Shown here in pieces: positions 44,119 to 53,105 of a stretch of DNA of 64,000 nt. A model generated the notes under the pieces. That model worked only from the letters and a program-made list of their open reading frames with translations, did not search any database and was not told where the DNA came from. The DNA lies in contig DATJED010000010.1 of NCBI GenBank assembly GCA_035496935.1, positions 434,001 to 498,000 of the forward strand. Reading direction: 5' to 3'. The stretch comes from Pseudopedobacter sp035496935 (lineage in GTDB: Bacteria; Bacteroidota; Bacteroidia; Sphingobacteriales; Sphingobacteriaceae). Within the stretch, counting starts at the first letter, position 1. The number at the start of each line of letters is the position of its first letter. A program made the translations under genes and the position numbers.

Positions 44119-45557
44119 TGATAAAAAACAATATAATTTATAGTTATATCCTATTGCTTTTTGCAACCTTATTAACAACTACGACAACTTATGCGATTGA
44201 TAAATTGGTGGTATATCATGCACCTAAAGGCGCTTTGCTAAACAGTGATTATACCGTGAAAGTGAGACAGGCGGGGAAGGATTGGAAAACAATACCAAGT
44301 TATTTGATTAAAGTAGATGAAGTACGCGATACAAAACACAATGTAGAGAACTCATCCATGGCTTATTTTGATTTCTCGGGCGAGGTAGAGGTATCGGTAA
44401 CATTTAACCATGGAAATATCAATAAAGCCAGAGTGCGCCCATTATCTTATGCAATTGCATCTAAAGTTTCCGAGAATACGTTTACGTTTAAATTGGATCG
44501 TCCGAGGAATCTTTCCGTAGAAATAAACGGTGATATTTTCCATAACCTATTGTTGTTTGCAAATCCGTTGATGGAGCATATCCCAAATAAGAAAGATCCA
44601 AATGTTATTTTCTTTGGTGCTGGTATTCATGAGTTTAAAAATCAAGCGTTAAAAGTCCCATCCAATACCATAGTATATATCGCTGGGGATGCCATTTTGA
44701 GAGGACGACTTTTAGTAGACAGCGTTGAAAATGTGAAGATAATTGGAAGAGGAATGGTAGAACATACCATAAAAGGTGGCGTCCGTATTTCTAATTCTAA
44801 GAATGTGTTGGTAGAAGGGATTTTTACCACGCAATGCGCAACCGGTGGATCTAGAAATGTAACCATCCGGAATGTGAAAAGTGTGAGTTATTACGGTTGG
44901 GGAGATGGGATGAACGTTTTTGCCAGTAGCAATGTGGCTTTCGACGGCGTATTTTGTCGTAATTCAGACGATTGCACTACCGTTTACGCAACAAGGGGAG
45001 GGTATAATGGAAATAGCAGAAATATTACCATGAAAAACTCAACACTTTGGGCAGATGTTGCGCACCCGATTTTTATTGGTATACACGGCAATGCTGAGCT
45101 ACTTGACACCATAGAAAATGTGAGCTATAAAAACATCGATATATTGGATCATAATGAAGCGCAGCTAGATTATCAGGGTTGTATGAGCATCAATTCCGGC
45201 GATAATAATCTAATCCGTAATATCCGTTTTGAGGATATTAGAGTTGAAGATTTTCGTCGGGGACAGTTGGTTAATCTTCGAATCTTTTATAATCAGAAGT
45301 ATTGCAAAGCTCCAGGAAAATCCATTGAAAATGTCCTTTTTAAAGATATTAGCTACAACGGAAGTCATGCCGAAGTTTCTATGATTTCGGGATACGATGC
45401 TGGAAGAAAAGTGAAAAATATAGTTTTTCAAAACTTGCGTATCAATGGGAAATTAATTACAGATGATATGCCCGATAAACCCAAATGGTACAAAACGGGT
45501 GATATGGCTCGCATTTATATCGGCGAACATGTGGAGAATGTTAGGTTTATCAAATAG
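44115..45557 (+). CDS. Second secreted beta-helix glycoside hydrolase (GH28/GH49 type)
   Basis: 480 residues with a signal peptide (TTTTYAIDK). It has the same architecture as the enzyme at 1079: an N-terminal beta-sandwich (DKLVVYHAPKGALLNSDYTV, SMAYFDFSGEVEVSV) and a parallel beta-helix (ENVKIIGRGMVEHTIKGGVR, NVTIRNVKSVSYYGWGDGMN, FCRNSDDCTTVYATRGG). The three acidic residues (GDG and NSDDC) are kept, but the SDGID of the first copy is GDGMN here and the sugar-facing turns differ, so the two may cleave different linkages. Its start overlaps the esterase stop (ATGA). Confidence 0.75.
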   Translation: MMIKNNIIYSYILLLFATLLTTTTTYAIDKLVVYHAPKGALLNSDYTVKVRQAGKDWKTIPSYLIKVDEVRDTKHNVENSSMAYFDFSGEVEVSVTFNHGNINKARVRPLSYAIASKVSENTFTFKLDRPRNLSVEINGDIFHNLLLFANPLMEHIPNKKDPNVIFFGAGIHEFKNQALKVPSNTIVYIAGDAILRGRLLVDSVENVKIIGRGMVEHTIKGGVRISNSKNVLVEGIFTTQCATGGSRNVTIRNVKSVSYYGWGDGMNVFASSNVAFDGVFCRNSDDCTTVYATRGGYNGNSRNITMKNSTLWADVAHPIFIGIHGNAELLDTIENVSYKNIDILDHNEAQLDYQGCMSINSGDNNLIRNIRFEDIRVEDFRRGQLVNLRIFYNQKYCKAPGKSIENVLFKDISYNGSHAEVSMISGYDAGRKVKNIVFQNLRINGKLITDDMPDKPKWYKTGDMARIYIGEHVENVRFIK

Positions 45558-45598
45558 TTGTGATAAGTTATCAGTAAATATTTAGTCTTATAAATGAT

Positions 45599-47257
45599 AT
45601 GAAAATTTCAAGACAGCTTGCTGTATTTTTTTTATCCTCACAAACCATAATTTGTTATGCTCAGAAAAAAGCAGAGCATACGTTTAGCCATCATTATGTT
45701 TCTAAAGTTTGGGTTGCAGATAATGGAGACGGCACTTATAAAAATCCAATACTAAACGCCGATTATTCAGATCCAGACGTGATTAGAGTGGGTGATGATT
45801 ATTACATGACGGCTTCAAGTTTTAACTGCATTCCGGGTTTACCAATTTTGCATTCTAGAGACATGGTAAACTGGACTTTAATTAACCATGCTTTAAAAGT
45901 TCAAATTCCTGAATATCTATATAATACCCCGCAACATGGAAAAGGTGTTTGGGCGCCCAGTATGAATTATCAAAATGGTGAGTTTCGTATCTATTATCCA
46001 GATCCTGATTTTGGTATTTATATGGTGAAGACAAAGGATCCAGCAGGAGAATGGGAAAAACCTATTTTGGTGATGGAAGGTAGGGGCTTAATAGATCCAA
46101 GTGTGTTTTTTGATGATGATGGAAAAACCTATCTGGCTCTGGCTTGGGCAGCCAGTAGAGCAGGAGTGAATAGTTTGTTGACCGTTTACCCGATGAATGC
46201 CGAAGGGACAAAAGTAATTGGTGAAGGTAAACACGTTTACGATGGACATGGCGAAAGCCATACGGTAGAAGGTCCTAAATTTTATAAAAGAAATGGTTTT
46301 TATTACCTTTTTGCACCCGCAGGAGGAGTTGCTACAGGTTGGCAACTGGTGATGCGATCAAAAAATATACTTGGTCCTTACGAAGAAAAAGTAGTGATGG
46401 ACCAAGGGAAAACCAATGTCAATGGTCCACATCAAGGGGCATTGGTGCAAACACAAAAAGGCGAAGATTGGTTTTTTCATTTTCAAGACAAGGCTTTGTA
46501 TGGAAGGGTGACACATCTAGAACCTGTAATTTGGAAAAACAACTGGCCAATAATTGGGGATGATCCCGACGGAGATGGGAAAGGACAGCCGGTATCCGTT
46601 CATAAAAAGCCCGATGTTGGTGGAACTTACGCTATAAATACTCCAGCAGAAAGTGATGAATTTAATATCGGTACTTTAGGTCTGCAATGGCAATGGCATG
46701 CCAATGAGAAACTACAATGGAGTGCGCAAATTCCCGGTAAAAATTATCTGAGGCTGTTTGCTTTTCCTTTGGCAAAAGGCACTAAAAACTTATGGACAGT
46801 GCCTAATTTACTGTTGCAAAAATTGCCTGCGGAAACGTTTACCGCAACTACTAAAATCAAGTATGTAGTTGAATGGGATGTTTGGCAACAAAAACAAGCG
46901 GGGCTATTAATGATGGGAAATGATTACGGTTATCTATCTATTGCAGAAGACGGAAATGGCTATTATTTAAGTCAGGTTTTTTGCAAAGATGCTCTTAACA
47001 GTGGTAAAGAAAAGGTTTTAGAGAAATTTCGTTTAAAAAGCAATGAAGCCTATCTTCGGATTTCCGTAAAAGCACCAAACGGATTATGTCAGTTTAGTTT
47101 CAGCGAAGATGGTGAAAACTATAAAAATATAGGAAAACCTTTTAATGCACAGCCCGATAAATGGATAGGCGCAAAAATGGGTTTATTTAGTATAAGCAGT
47201 CCCGATGTTAGAACTGGCGGTTACGCAGATTTTGATTGGTTTAGGGTAAGCAAATAA
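45599..47257 (+). CDS. GH43 enzyme with C-terminal beta-sandwich (beta-xylosidase/arabinofuranosidase type)
   Basis: 552 residues with a signal peptide (ICYAQ). The N-terminal GH43 propeller (residues about 40-330) has ADYSDPDVIRVGDDYYMTAS (base Asp), LIDPSVFFDDDGKTYLA (modulating Asp) and HTVEGPKFYKRNGFYYLF (acid Glu). The C-terminal GH43_C2 sandwich (about 350-552: DEFNIGTLGLQWQWHANEKL, AGLLMMGNDYGYLSIAED) is complete. It probably releases arabinose or xylose from side chains. It is the only GH43 gene in the plus-strand part of the locus. Confidence 0.93.
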   Translation: MKISRQLAVFFLSSQTIICYAQKKAEHTFSHHYVSKVWVADNGDGTYKNPILNADYSDPDVIRVGDDYYMTASSFNCIPGLPILHSRDMVNWTLINHALKVQIPEYLYNTPQHGKGVWAPSMNYQNGEFRIYYPDPDFGIYMVKTKDPAGEWEKPILVMEGRGLIDPSVFFDDDGKTYLALAWAASRAGVNSLLTVYPMNAEGTKVIGEGKHVYDGHGESHTVEGPKFYKRNGFYYLFAPAGGVATGWQLVMRSKNILGPYEEKVVMDQGKTNVNGPHQGALVQTQKGEDWFFHFQDKALYGRVTHLEPVIWKNNWPIIGDDPDGDGKGQPVSVHKKPDVGGTYAINTPAESDEFNIGTLGLQWQWHANEKLQWSAQIPGKNYLRLFAFPLAKGTKNLWTVPNLLLQKLPAETFTATTKIKYVVEWDVWQQKQAGLLMMGNDYGYLSIAEDGNGYYLSQVFCKDALNSGKEKVLEKFRLKSNEAYLRISVKAPNGLCQFSFSEDGENYKNIGKPFNAQPDKWIGAKMGLFSISSPDVRTGGYADFDWFRVSK

Positions 47258-47283
47258 CAATGCTTACGATACAATAAATAATA

Positions 47284-48564
47284 ATGAAGATGAAAAGAGC
47301 TTTAATGATGTTTCTCCCCTTATTTGCGATAGCAATAACAGGAAAGGCGCAGATAACAAAAACAATAAATATCAGCAATCCACTAAACCAGCAACGTGAG
47401 GATGAATTGGTGGTTTTAAAGCGGGATTTTGTAGAGAAAAATTTAGGTATGCTTTCTAAGGATACGCCTATCAGTATCACTAAACAAAACGGTTCACCAG
47501 TATTTGTACAATTTGATGATTTAGATAAAGATGGAAATTGGGACGAACTCGCATTTCTCTACACTTTTAAACCAAAAGAAAAAGTGAAGCTTGATATTTC
47601 TAATGTACAAGGAGCGCAGATTAAGCCTTTGACACGGGCCCATGTACGTCAAATGCGGAAAAATGCTGATGATACTTTCGGACAAAACCTCATGACTGAT
47701 AGTGTGCCAGCCGGTCAGCTAAATACCGATTTTTCAAAAGTTGCTTTGCCTAATATCTTAACAGAAGGTCCGGCTTGGGAAAACGACAAAGTAGGTTTCA
47801 GAATTTACATGGATGTGCGCAATACCAAAGACATATGGGGGAAAACTACTTCAAAAATGATGATGGATGAAGTGGGTGTTGATCCAAAAAATATTTATCA
47901 CCATAAAGCAGATTGGGGGATGGATATTTTGGCTGTGGGACAATCATTAGGTGCAGGCTCATTAGCTTTCCAGGTCCCGTTTAATGGGAAGGATACTTTA
48001 GTACGTTTAGGTGGAAAAAATATGGGACCCATTTACTATAGGAAACTGGCCGATGGACCAATTAGAGCTGTTTTTACATTGAATTACCCAAAATGGCAAG
48101 TTTTACCAGGTTTAGCGCCTGTAAATTTGACTGAAAAGATTAGTATTTCCGGCGGTCAATATTTTTATCAAAGTGAAGTAAAGGCCTCAAATATTCCTGC
48201 AAACGCAAAACTGGTTACTGGTATAGTCAATCTAAAAAGTACAGAAGACCATGTTCTCGAAAACGGGAACACCAAAACTTTATACACTTACGGAAAACAA
48301 TCAGAAAATGATGATAATTTAGGTTTAGCAATAGCTGTTGCTGATGGTAAACATGTACTCACAAGTGAAACACCAAAGACAGGAGATAATGGTGTTGTAA
48401 CTACATATACCTTATCTCAGCCGATTAGCGATTCTAAGTCTGTAAAGTTTAGATTTTATTCGGCTTGGGAAGATTCCAGCCCCGAATTTAAATCGGAGGA
48501 TGGCTTTGTAAAATATCTTAAAACTCAAACTGCTAATTTGAAATACCCTTTAAAAATTAAATAG
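47284..48564 (+). CDS. DUF4861 family secreted protein
   Basis: 426 residues with a signal peptide (ITGKAQ). Segments such as INISNPLNQQREDELVVLKR, VQFDDLDKDGNWDELAFLYT, EGPAWENDKVGFRIYMDVRN and DILAVGQSLGAGSLAF fit the DUF4861 family often found in lyase-containing PULs. The sequence is rich in beta strands. Function is not established. Position between GH43 and GH31 genes with about 30-base gaps suggests an enzyme or auxiliary protein for the same substrate. Confidence 0.8.
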   Translation: MKMKRALMMFLPLFAIAITGKAQITKTINISNPLNQQREDELVVLKRDFVEKNLGMLSKDTPISITKQNGSPVFVQFDDLDKDGNWDELAFLYTFKPKEKVKLDISNVQGAQIKPLTRAHVRQMRKNADDTFGQNLMTDSVPAGQLNTDFSKVALPNILTEGPAWENDKVGFRIYMDVRNTKDIWGKTTSKMMMDEVGVDPKNIYHHKADWGMDILAVGQSLGAGSLAFQVPFNGKDTLVRLGGKNMGPIYYRKLADGPIRAVFTLNYPKWQVLPGLAPVNLTEKISISGGQYFYQSEVKASNIPANAKLVTGIVNLKSTEDHVLENGNTKTLYTYGKQSENDDNLGLAIAVADGKHVLTSETPKTGDNGVVTTYTLSQPISDSKSVKFRFYSAWEDSSPEFKSEDGFVKYLKTQTANLKYPLKIK

Positions 48565-48596
48565 CTATTCTTAATCCATTTAAATACTTGTAAACA

Positions 48597-50945
48597 ATGA
48601 AAAAAAGAATTTTAAGTACCTTAAATATTATTTGCTTTTGTCTTATGCTTCATGCCCAAGAGTATCAAAAAACACCTCAAGGCCTAAAGGCGCAAACACA
48701 GGGAATGGAGATAGAAATCGAGTTTTATTCTCCGTCTATAGTACGTGTTTACAAAACTCCGGAAGAGAAACCTTACAGTAAAAAAAGTTTAATCGTTATA
48801 AAAACGCCACAGAAAACCGCTGTTGAAATTAGCGAACAAGAAAAAGACGTTTGGCTAAAGTCATCTGACGTAAAAGTTAAGCTAAACATACAAACCGGAG
48901 GAATTTATTTTTATAACGTTGCAGGAAAAGAACTTTTAATAGATAAAGATTACGGAACCTCTTTTGCTCAGAAAGATGATGCCGGAACACCTTCTTATCA
49001 AGTGAGAGGTTCTTTTTTATTAGAGAAAGAGGAACCAATTTATGGTTTAGGGCAGATAATGGACGGAAAGCTGAACCGTCGTAATTCCATTCATCATTTA
49101 CAGAACGAGAATATGTCTACTTACTCTCCTTACTTTATGTCGCCGGTAAAGGGCTATGGTGTTTATTGGGATAATTATTCTATATCAGACTACGTTGATA
49201 CCCCACAAGGACTATCTTTTACCAGTCTGGGGCATTGTGCCGATTACTATTTTATGTATGGAGCTAATGCTAATGCTGATGGTGTTATTGCCGATGTACG
49301 AGATCTTACTGGTAAAGCGCCAATGTTGCCACTGTGGGCTTATGGTTTCTTTCAGAGCAAGGAACGCTATCATACACAAGAAGAAAGTCTGAATGTATTA
49401 AAAAAATATCGTGAGCTACAAATACCTATAGATTGTATGATACAAGATTGGCGGTACTGGCCAGAATATAATAAAACTGACAGTGCATGGAACTCTCAAA
49501 GTTTTGATCCTGTACGTTTTCCAAATCCGAAAAAATGGGTAGATGAAATTCATGAACTAAATGCTAAACTAATGATTGTTACATGGCCAGGTTTTGGTCC
49601 AAAAACAGAACAACGTAAAGAGCTGGATAAAAAACAGATGATCATCAATTTTGACACCTGGCCACCAAATAGTGGATCTCGCCCTTACGATGTTTTTAAT
49701 CCAGAGGCTTTGGATATTTATTGGAAATATCTGAATAAAGGTATTTTTAGTTATATAGGTAATGATGGTTGGTGGTTGGATTCTACAGAGCCAGATCATA
49801 TTAACCGTAAGGATAGCGATTACGATTTGCCTACACATTTGGGTTCGTATCGTAGCGTAAAAAATGCTTACTCCATTATGCATAACGGTGGAATAGCTAC
49901 TCATCAAAAAGCGATGAATAAAGATAAACGTGTAGTAATGCTTACTAGATCCGGTTTTTTAGGTCAGCAACGTTACGGTTCAAATACTTGGAGTGGTGAT
50001 GTGCAGTCAACTTGGGATATGCTGGAAAAACAAATACCTGCCGCGCTGAATTATACCATGATGGGAATACCGAACTGGAATAGTGATATCGGTGGTTTTT
50101 TTGCCGGTCGTTGGAATAAAGAAGGCGGAGCTAAAAATCCTAAGTTTCAAGATTTATACGTTCGTTGGATGCAGTTCGGAACTTTTTGTCCAATGATGCG
50201 CTCTCACGGAACAGATATTCCGCGTGAAATATGGAATTTTGGAAAACGAGGTGACTGGTCTTTTGATGCGCAAGAGAAGATGATAGATTTGCGTTATCGT
50301 TTGTTGCCTTACACATACAGCACTTCTTGGGATGTATCGCACAACGATGATACTTTTATGCGGTCATTAGTGATGGATTTTGCTTCTGATAAAAACACTT
50401 TCAATTTAGGAGGAGAATATATGTTTGGTCGTTCAATATTAGTTACGCCAGTAACAAAACCAGAGGTTACTGAGTGGCCAGTTTACTTACCAGAAGGTTC
50501 AGATTGGTGGGACTTTTGGACAAACAAAAAACAGATGGGTGGCAAAACTGTAAATCGTAGCGTAACAAAAGATATATTACCTCTTTATATCAAAGCAGGA
50601 ACGATTCTTCCTTTTGGCCCTAAGGTGCAATACTCCACTGAAAAGAAATGGGACGATTTAGAGATTCGTGTTTATCCGGGAGCTAATGGAACTTTTACAC
50701 TTTATGAAGATGAGAATGATAACTATAATTATGAGAATGGAAAATATTCTATAGTTGTTTTCCACTGGGACGATTTGAGTGGCAGATTGACCGTTGATCA
50801 AAGAGATGGAACATTTCCTGGAATGATAAAGAATAGGAAATTTGAAATTGTTCTGGTAAATGAAAAATCTGGGGTAGGAGACAAGCCGATGGTTGGAGGG
50901 AAGACAGTGATTTACAAGGGAAAGACAGTCTCTGTTAAATTATAA
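48597..50945 (+). CDS. GH31 glycoside hydrolase
   Basis: 782 residues with a signal peptide (LMLHAQ). The N-terminal galactose mutarotase-like sandwich has IEIEFYSPSIVRVYK. The TIM barrel includes WAYGFFQSKERYHTQEE, the nucleophile motif WWLDSTEPD (D395) and the acid/base motif WSGDVQSTW. The C-terminal sandwiches end near VIYKGKTVSVKL. GH31 covers alpha-glucosidases, alpha-xylosidases and others; the WLDSTEP form and the secreted PUL setting are compatible with alpha-xylosidase or alpha-glucosidase, which I cannot separate. It is the last enzyme gene of the plus-strand series. Confidence 0.93.
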   Translation: MKKRILSTLNIICFCLMLHAQEYQKTPQGLKAQTQGMEIEIEFYSPSIVRVYKTPEEKPYSKKSLIVIKTPQKTAVEISEQEKDVWLKSSDVKVKLNIQTGGIYFYNVAGKELLIDKDYGTSFAQKDDAGTPSYQVRGSFLLEKEEPIYGLGQIMDGKLNRRNSIHHLQNENMSTYSPYFMSPVKGYGVYWDNYSISDYVDTPQGLSFTSLGHCADYYFMYGANANADGVIADVRDLTGKAPMLPLWAYGFFQSKERYHTQEESLNVLKKYRELQIPIDCMIQDWRYWPEYNKTDSAWNSQSFDPVRFPNPKKWVDEIHELNAKLMIVTWPGFGPKTEQRKELDKKQMIINFDTWPPNSGSRPYDVFNPEALDIYWKYLNKGIFSYIGNDGWWLDSTEPDHINRKDSDYDLPTHLGSYRSVKNAYSIMHNGGIATHQKAMNKDKRVVMLTRSGFLGQQRYGSNTWSGDVQSTWDMLEKQIPAALNYTMMGIPNWNSDIGGFFAGRWNKEGGAKNPKFQDLYVRWMQFGTFCPMMRSHGTDIPREIWNFGKRGDWSFDAQEKMIDLRYRLLPYTYSTSWDVSHNDDTFMRSLVMDFASDKNTFNLGGEYMFGRSILVTPVTKPEVTEWPVYLPEGSDWWDFWTNKKQMGGKTVNRSVTKDILPLYIKAGTILPFGPKVQYSTEKKWDDLEIRVYPGANGTFTLYEDENDNYNYENGKYSIVVFHWDDLSGRLTVDQRDGTFPGMIKNRKFEIVLVNEKSGVGDKPMVGGKTVIYKGKTVSVKL

Positions 50946-51127
50946 GATTTGATAGCTCAATTAATCAGTTTTAAGAGTGGTTTATTTGATTACTAAACAA
51001 TGTTATTTAACTGATTATTATGTGTTTATGAAGTATTAAAACTGCTTGATGGAAACGAAAAGCAAGATATTAAATTGAATCAACTTATTTTTATGTATTT
51101 TAGTTAAAATCGCTTAAATTAGCTTAC

Positions 51128-51139
51128 TAAACAGGTTTA
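51128..51139. promoter_or_regulatory. LacI-type operator just upstream of the second lacI gene
   Basis: TAAACAGGTTTA matches 11 of 12 positions of the TAAACCGGTTTA palindrome and ends 16 bases before the ATG, which suits autorepression. Confidence 0.65.
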
Positions 51140-51155
51140 TCAGTTTATTTATATC

Positions 51156-52184
51156 ATGAAAAAAAAGACTACTATCGGTGATATTGCCCAACAGTTAGGT
51201 ATTTCTAAAACTACCGTGTCTTTTGTTTTAAATGGTAAAGCTCGTGATAAGCATATTAGTGAAGCTTTAGAGAAAAGGATATTAGAATATATAGAAAAGG
51301 TAGGCTACAAACCAAACCAGTTTGCTCAAGGTTTAAGGAGTGGTAAAACAAAGATTATTGGAATGATGGTTGAAGATATTTCAGATCCATTTTTCTCATC
51401 TGTTGCTCGTTTAATAGAAGAAAACGCATATAGTAAAGGGTATAAAATAATTTATTGTAGTACCGAAAACGATACTCAAAAAACAAAAGATCTTATTCAA
51501 ATATACCGTACAAGACAAGTTGATGGTTATATTATTGCTCCGCCTCCGGGCATAGAAAAAGAGATTAATGACTTAATCGATGATAAATTACCGGTAGTGC
51601 TTTTTGACAGAACGATTCCGGGTGTTGAAAGCAATAATGTGGTGGTAAATAATTACGAGGCGGCTAATGACGCAGTACTTCACTTTATTAATAATGGATA
51701 TAAGAACATCGCTATGGTTACTCTAGCATCTGAGCAAGTTCAGATGCTAGAAAGGCAAGAAGGTTATATAGATGCGCTGAAAAGAATAAAAGCTGAACCA
51801 TTTATTAAGAAAATCATTTATCACGATCATAAGAAAAATAGTATTAAAGAAATCGAAGATTTTCTGTCTGAAAACAGACAATTGGACGCAATATTTTTTG
51901 CGACAAACTATATTGCTGATAATGGTTTAGAGTCGATAAGGAACTTGAAACTCAATATACCTAAAGATATAGGTGTAATTGTATTTGATGATCATAATTT
52001 GTACCGTTTGTTTACACCATCAATTACTGCTATATCGCAACCTATCAAAGAAATCGCTGAAAGCTCTATCAATTTGATGCTTGAAATGCTGGAGGACAAC
52101 TATGATTTCAAAGAGTTGAAAAGTGTACTCTTAAAAAGTACGTTGAACATTCGCGAATCTTCCTTGGCTGTTAAAGTAAAATGA
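51156..52184 (+). CDS. LacI family transcriptional regulator (copy 2)
   Basis: 342 residues. The helix-turn-helix (TTIGDIAQQLGISKTTVSF) and hinge (NQFAQGLRSGKTKIIGM) are almost the same as in the copy at 2591, and similarity continues through the effector domain (VDGYIIAPPPGIEKEINDL, GVIVFDDHNLYRLFTPS). Small differences in the effector domain leave room for a different inducer. It marks the right end of the polysaccharide region. Because both copies should bind the TAAACCGGTTTA palindrome, they probably share targets or regulate each other. Confidence 0.92.
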   Translation: MKKKTTIGDIAQQLGISKTTVSFVLNGKARDKHISEALEKRILEYIEKVGYKPNQFAQGLRSGKTKIIGMMVEDISDPFFSSVARLIEENAYSKGYKIIYCSTENDTQKTKDLIQIYRTRQVDGYIIAPPPGIEKEINDLIDDKLPVVLFDRTIPGVESNNVVVNNYEAANDAVLHFINNGYKNIAMVTLASEQVQMLERQEGYIDALKRIKAEPFIKKIIYHDHKKNSIKEIEDFLSENRQLDAIFFATNYIADNGLESIRNLKLNIPKDIGVIVFDDHNLYRLFTPSITAISQPIKEIAESSINLMLEMLEDNYDFKELKSVLLKSTLNIRESSLAVKVK

Positions 52185-52258
52185 ATAATTTTTGATAGGC
52201 AAAATCTTCTTTTTTAATATATTCTAATCAAAAAGTATAAAGATTTAAAGATGAAGAG

Positions 52259-52765
52259 CTAAATCAGCCCTTCATCTTTAAAAGAATAATATCCTTCAGC
52301 AGTTACAATTATATGGTCTAAAACATCTATATCCAATAATTTCCCGCCTTCGATAAGTTTTCGAGTTATTCTTATATCAGCATCACTTGGTTTTAAATTG
52401 CCTGATGGATGGTTGTGTGATATAATAATTGCCGTTGCAGAGGTTTTTAATGCGGTAGAAAATATCAGTTTTGGGTCTGCTAAAGTACCACTCATTCCAC
52501 CGGTAGAGGCTTCATAAATTCCCAATACTCGGTTTGCTCGGTTTAGTAAAATCACTTTAAATTGTTCCTGTAGTTCCAAAGTGTCTTTATTCCAGTTGTC
52601 TAACAAAATGTCATAAACCATTTTCGATGAATTCACTTTTGGACGTTCTGAGGCTCTGAATTTCGGTTTGTAGCTCACGCTAATTTCTGCAACCTGAAAC
52701 AATGAGATTTGATTTTCGCTTTTTTGTACAAACTCGTTTACTGATGTTCTTTGATACTTTTCCAT
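52259..52765 (-). CDS. radC: RadC-like JAB/MPN domain protein of the conjugative element
   Basis: 168 residues. The JAB domain carries the metal-binding motif HNHPSGNLKPSDAD preceded by STGG. The N-terminal helix-hairpin-helix of chromosomal RadC is missing, as is usual for the short copies on Bacteroidota mobile elements. Its role in the element is unknown; the family was once linked to DNA repair but this is doubtful. It marks the start of the conjugative element in this window, converging on the lacI gene. The last codons lie inside a 13-bp hairpin (52244-52256 with 52270-52282). Confidence 0.9.
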   Translation of the reverse strand: MEKYQRTSVNEFVQKSENQISLFQVAEISVSYKPKFRASERPKVNSSKMVYDILLDNWNKDTLELQEQFKVILLNRANRVLGIYEASTGGMSGTLADPKLIFSTALKTSATAIIISHNHPSGNLKPSDADIRITRKLIEGGKLLDIDVLDHIIVTAEGYYSFKDEGLI

Positions 52766-53105
52766 AATATTCTTTTTTTAAAATGATTAATGAATGAATT
52801 ATGGTGCTTCATGAGCCTGGCTGGTACAATAAAGACAAGGTGGAGATCCGGAAAATGTGGAGGTTCTGCCTTAGCGGATACCCATTTTATGGATACTACC
52901 TTGGCGGAGCGAACCTGTTTGTGGAAGACCGGCTATCTTTGAAAAATAATTTTATCAGCTGTTCGTTTTCTCGGATTTATCTGTCCCTAATTAAAGCAGT
53001 CCTCATCAATGAGCAGCGCCACATTTTTCGCTTCTTTAAAAATCTATCGTAATTGCGAAAAATGTGGCGCTTCCGCCCATTAAAAAAGGGCTTTCGCCCT
53101 TTTAA
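52766..53105. other. Gene-free stretch with a 16-bp perfect inverted repeat
   Basis: The plus-strand frame at 52801-53052 shows no family features and is rejected. GCGCCACATTTTTCGC (53016-53031) is repeated inverted at 53055-53070 with a 23-base spacer. A related but imperfect copy of its right arm and flank (CGGAAAATGTGGAGGTTCTG) lies near 52849-52870. Function is not evident; candidates are an oriT-like site, an RNA leader for radC or a small repeat element. Confidence 0.55.
53084..53103 (-). terminator. Terminator of the DUF932 gene
   Basis: AAAAGGGC and GCCCTTTT pair across a TTTC loop directly after the minus-strand stop, with a T run when read on the minus strand. Confidence 0.85.

Noticed and set aside
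52801..53052. 83-codon plus-strand frame
   Set aside because: No family features, and it runs across the 16-bp inverted repeat; better explained as non-coding.
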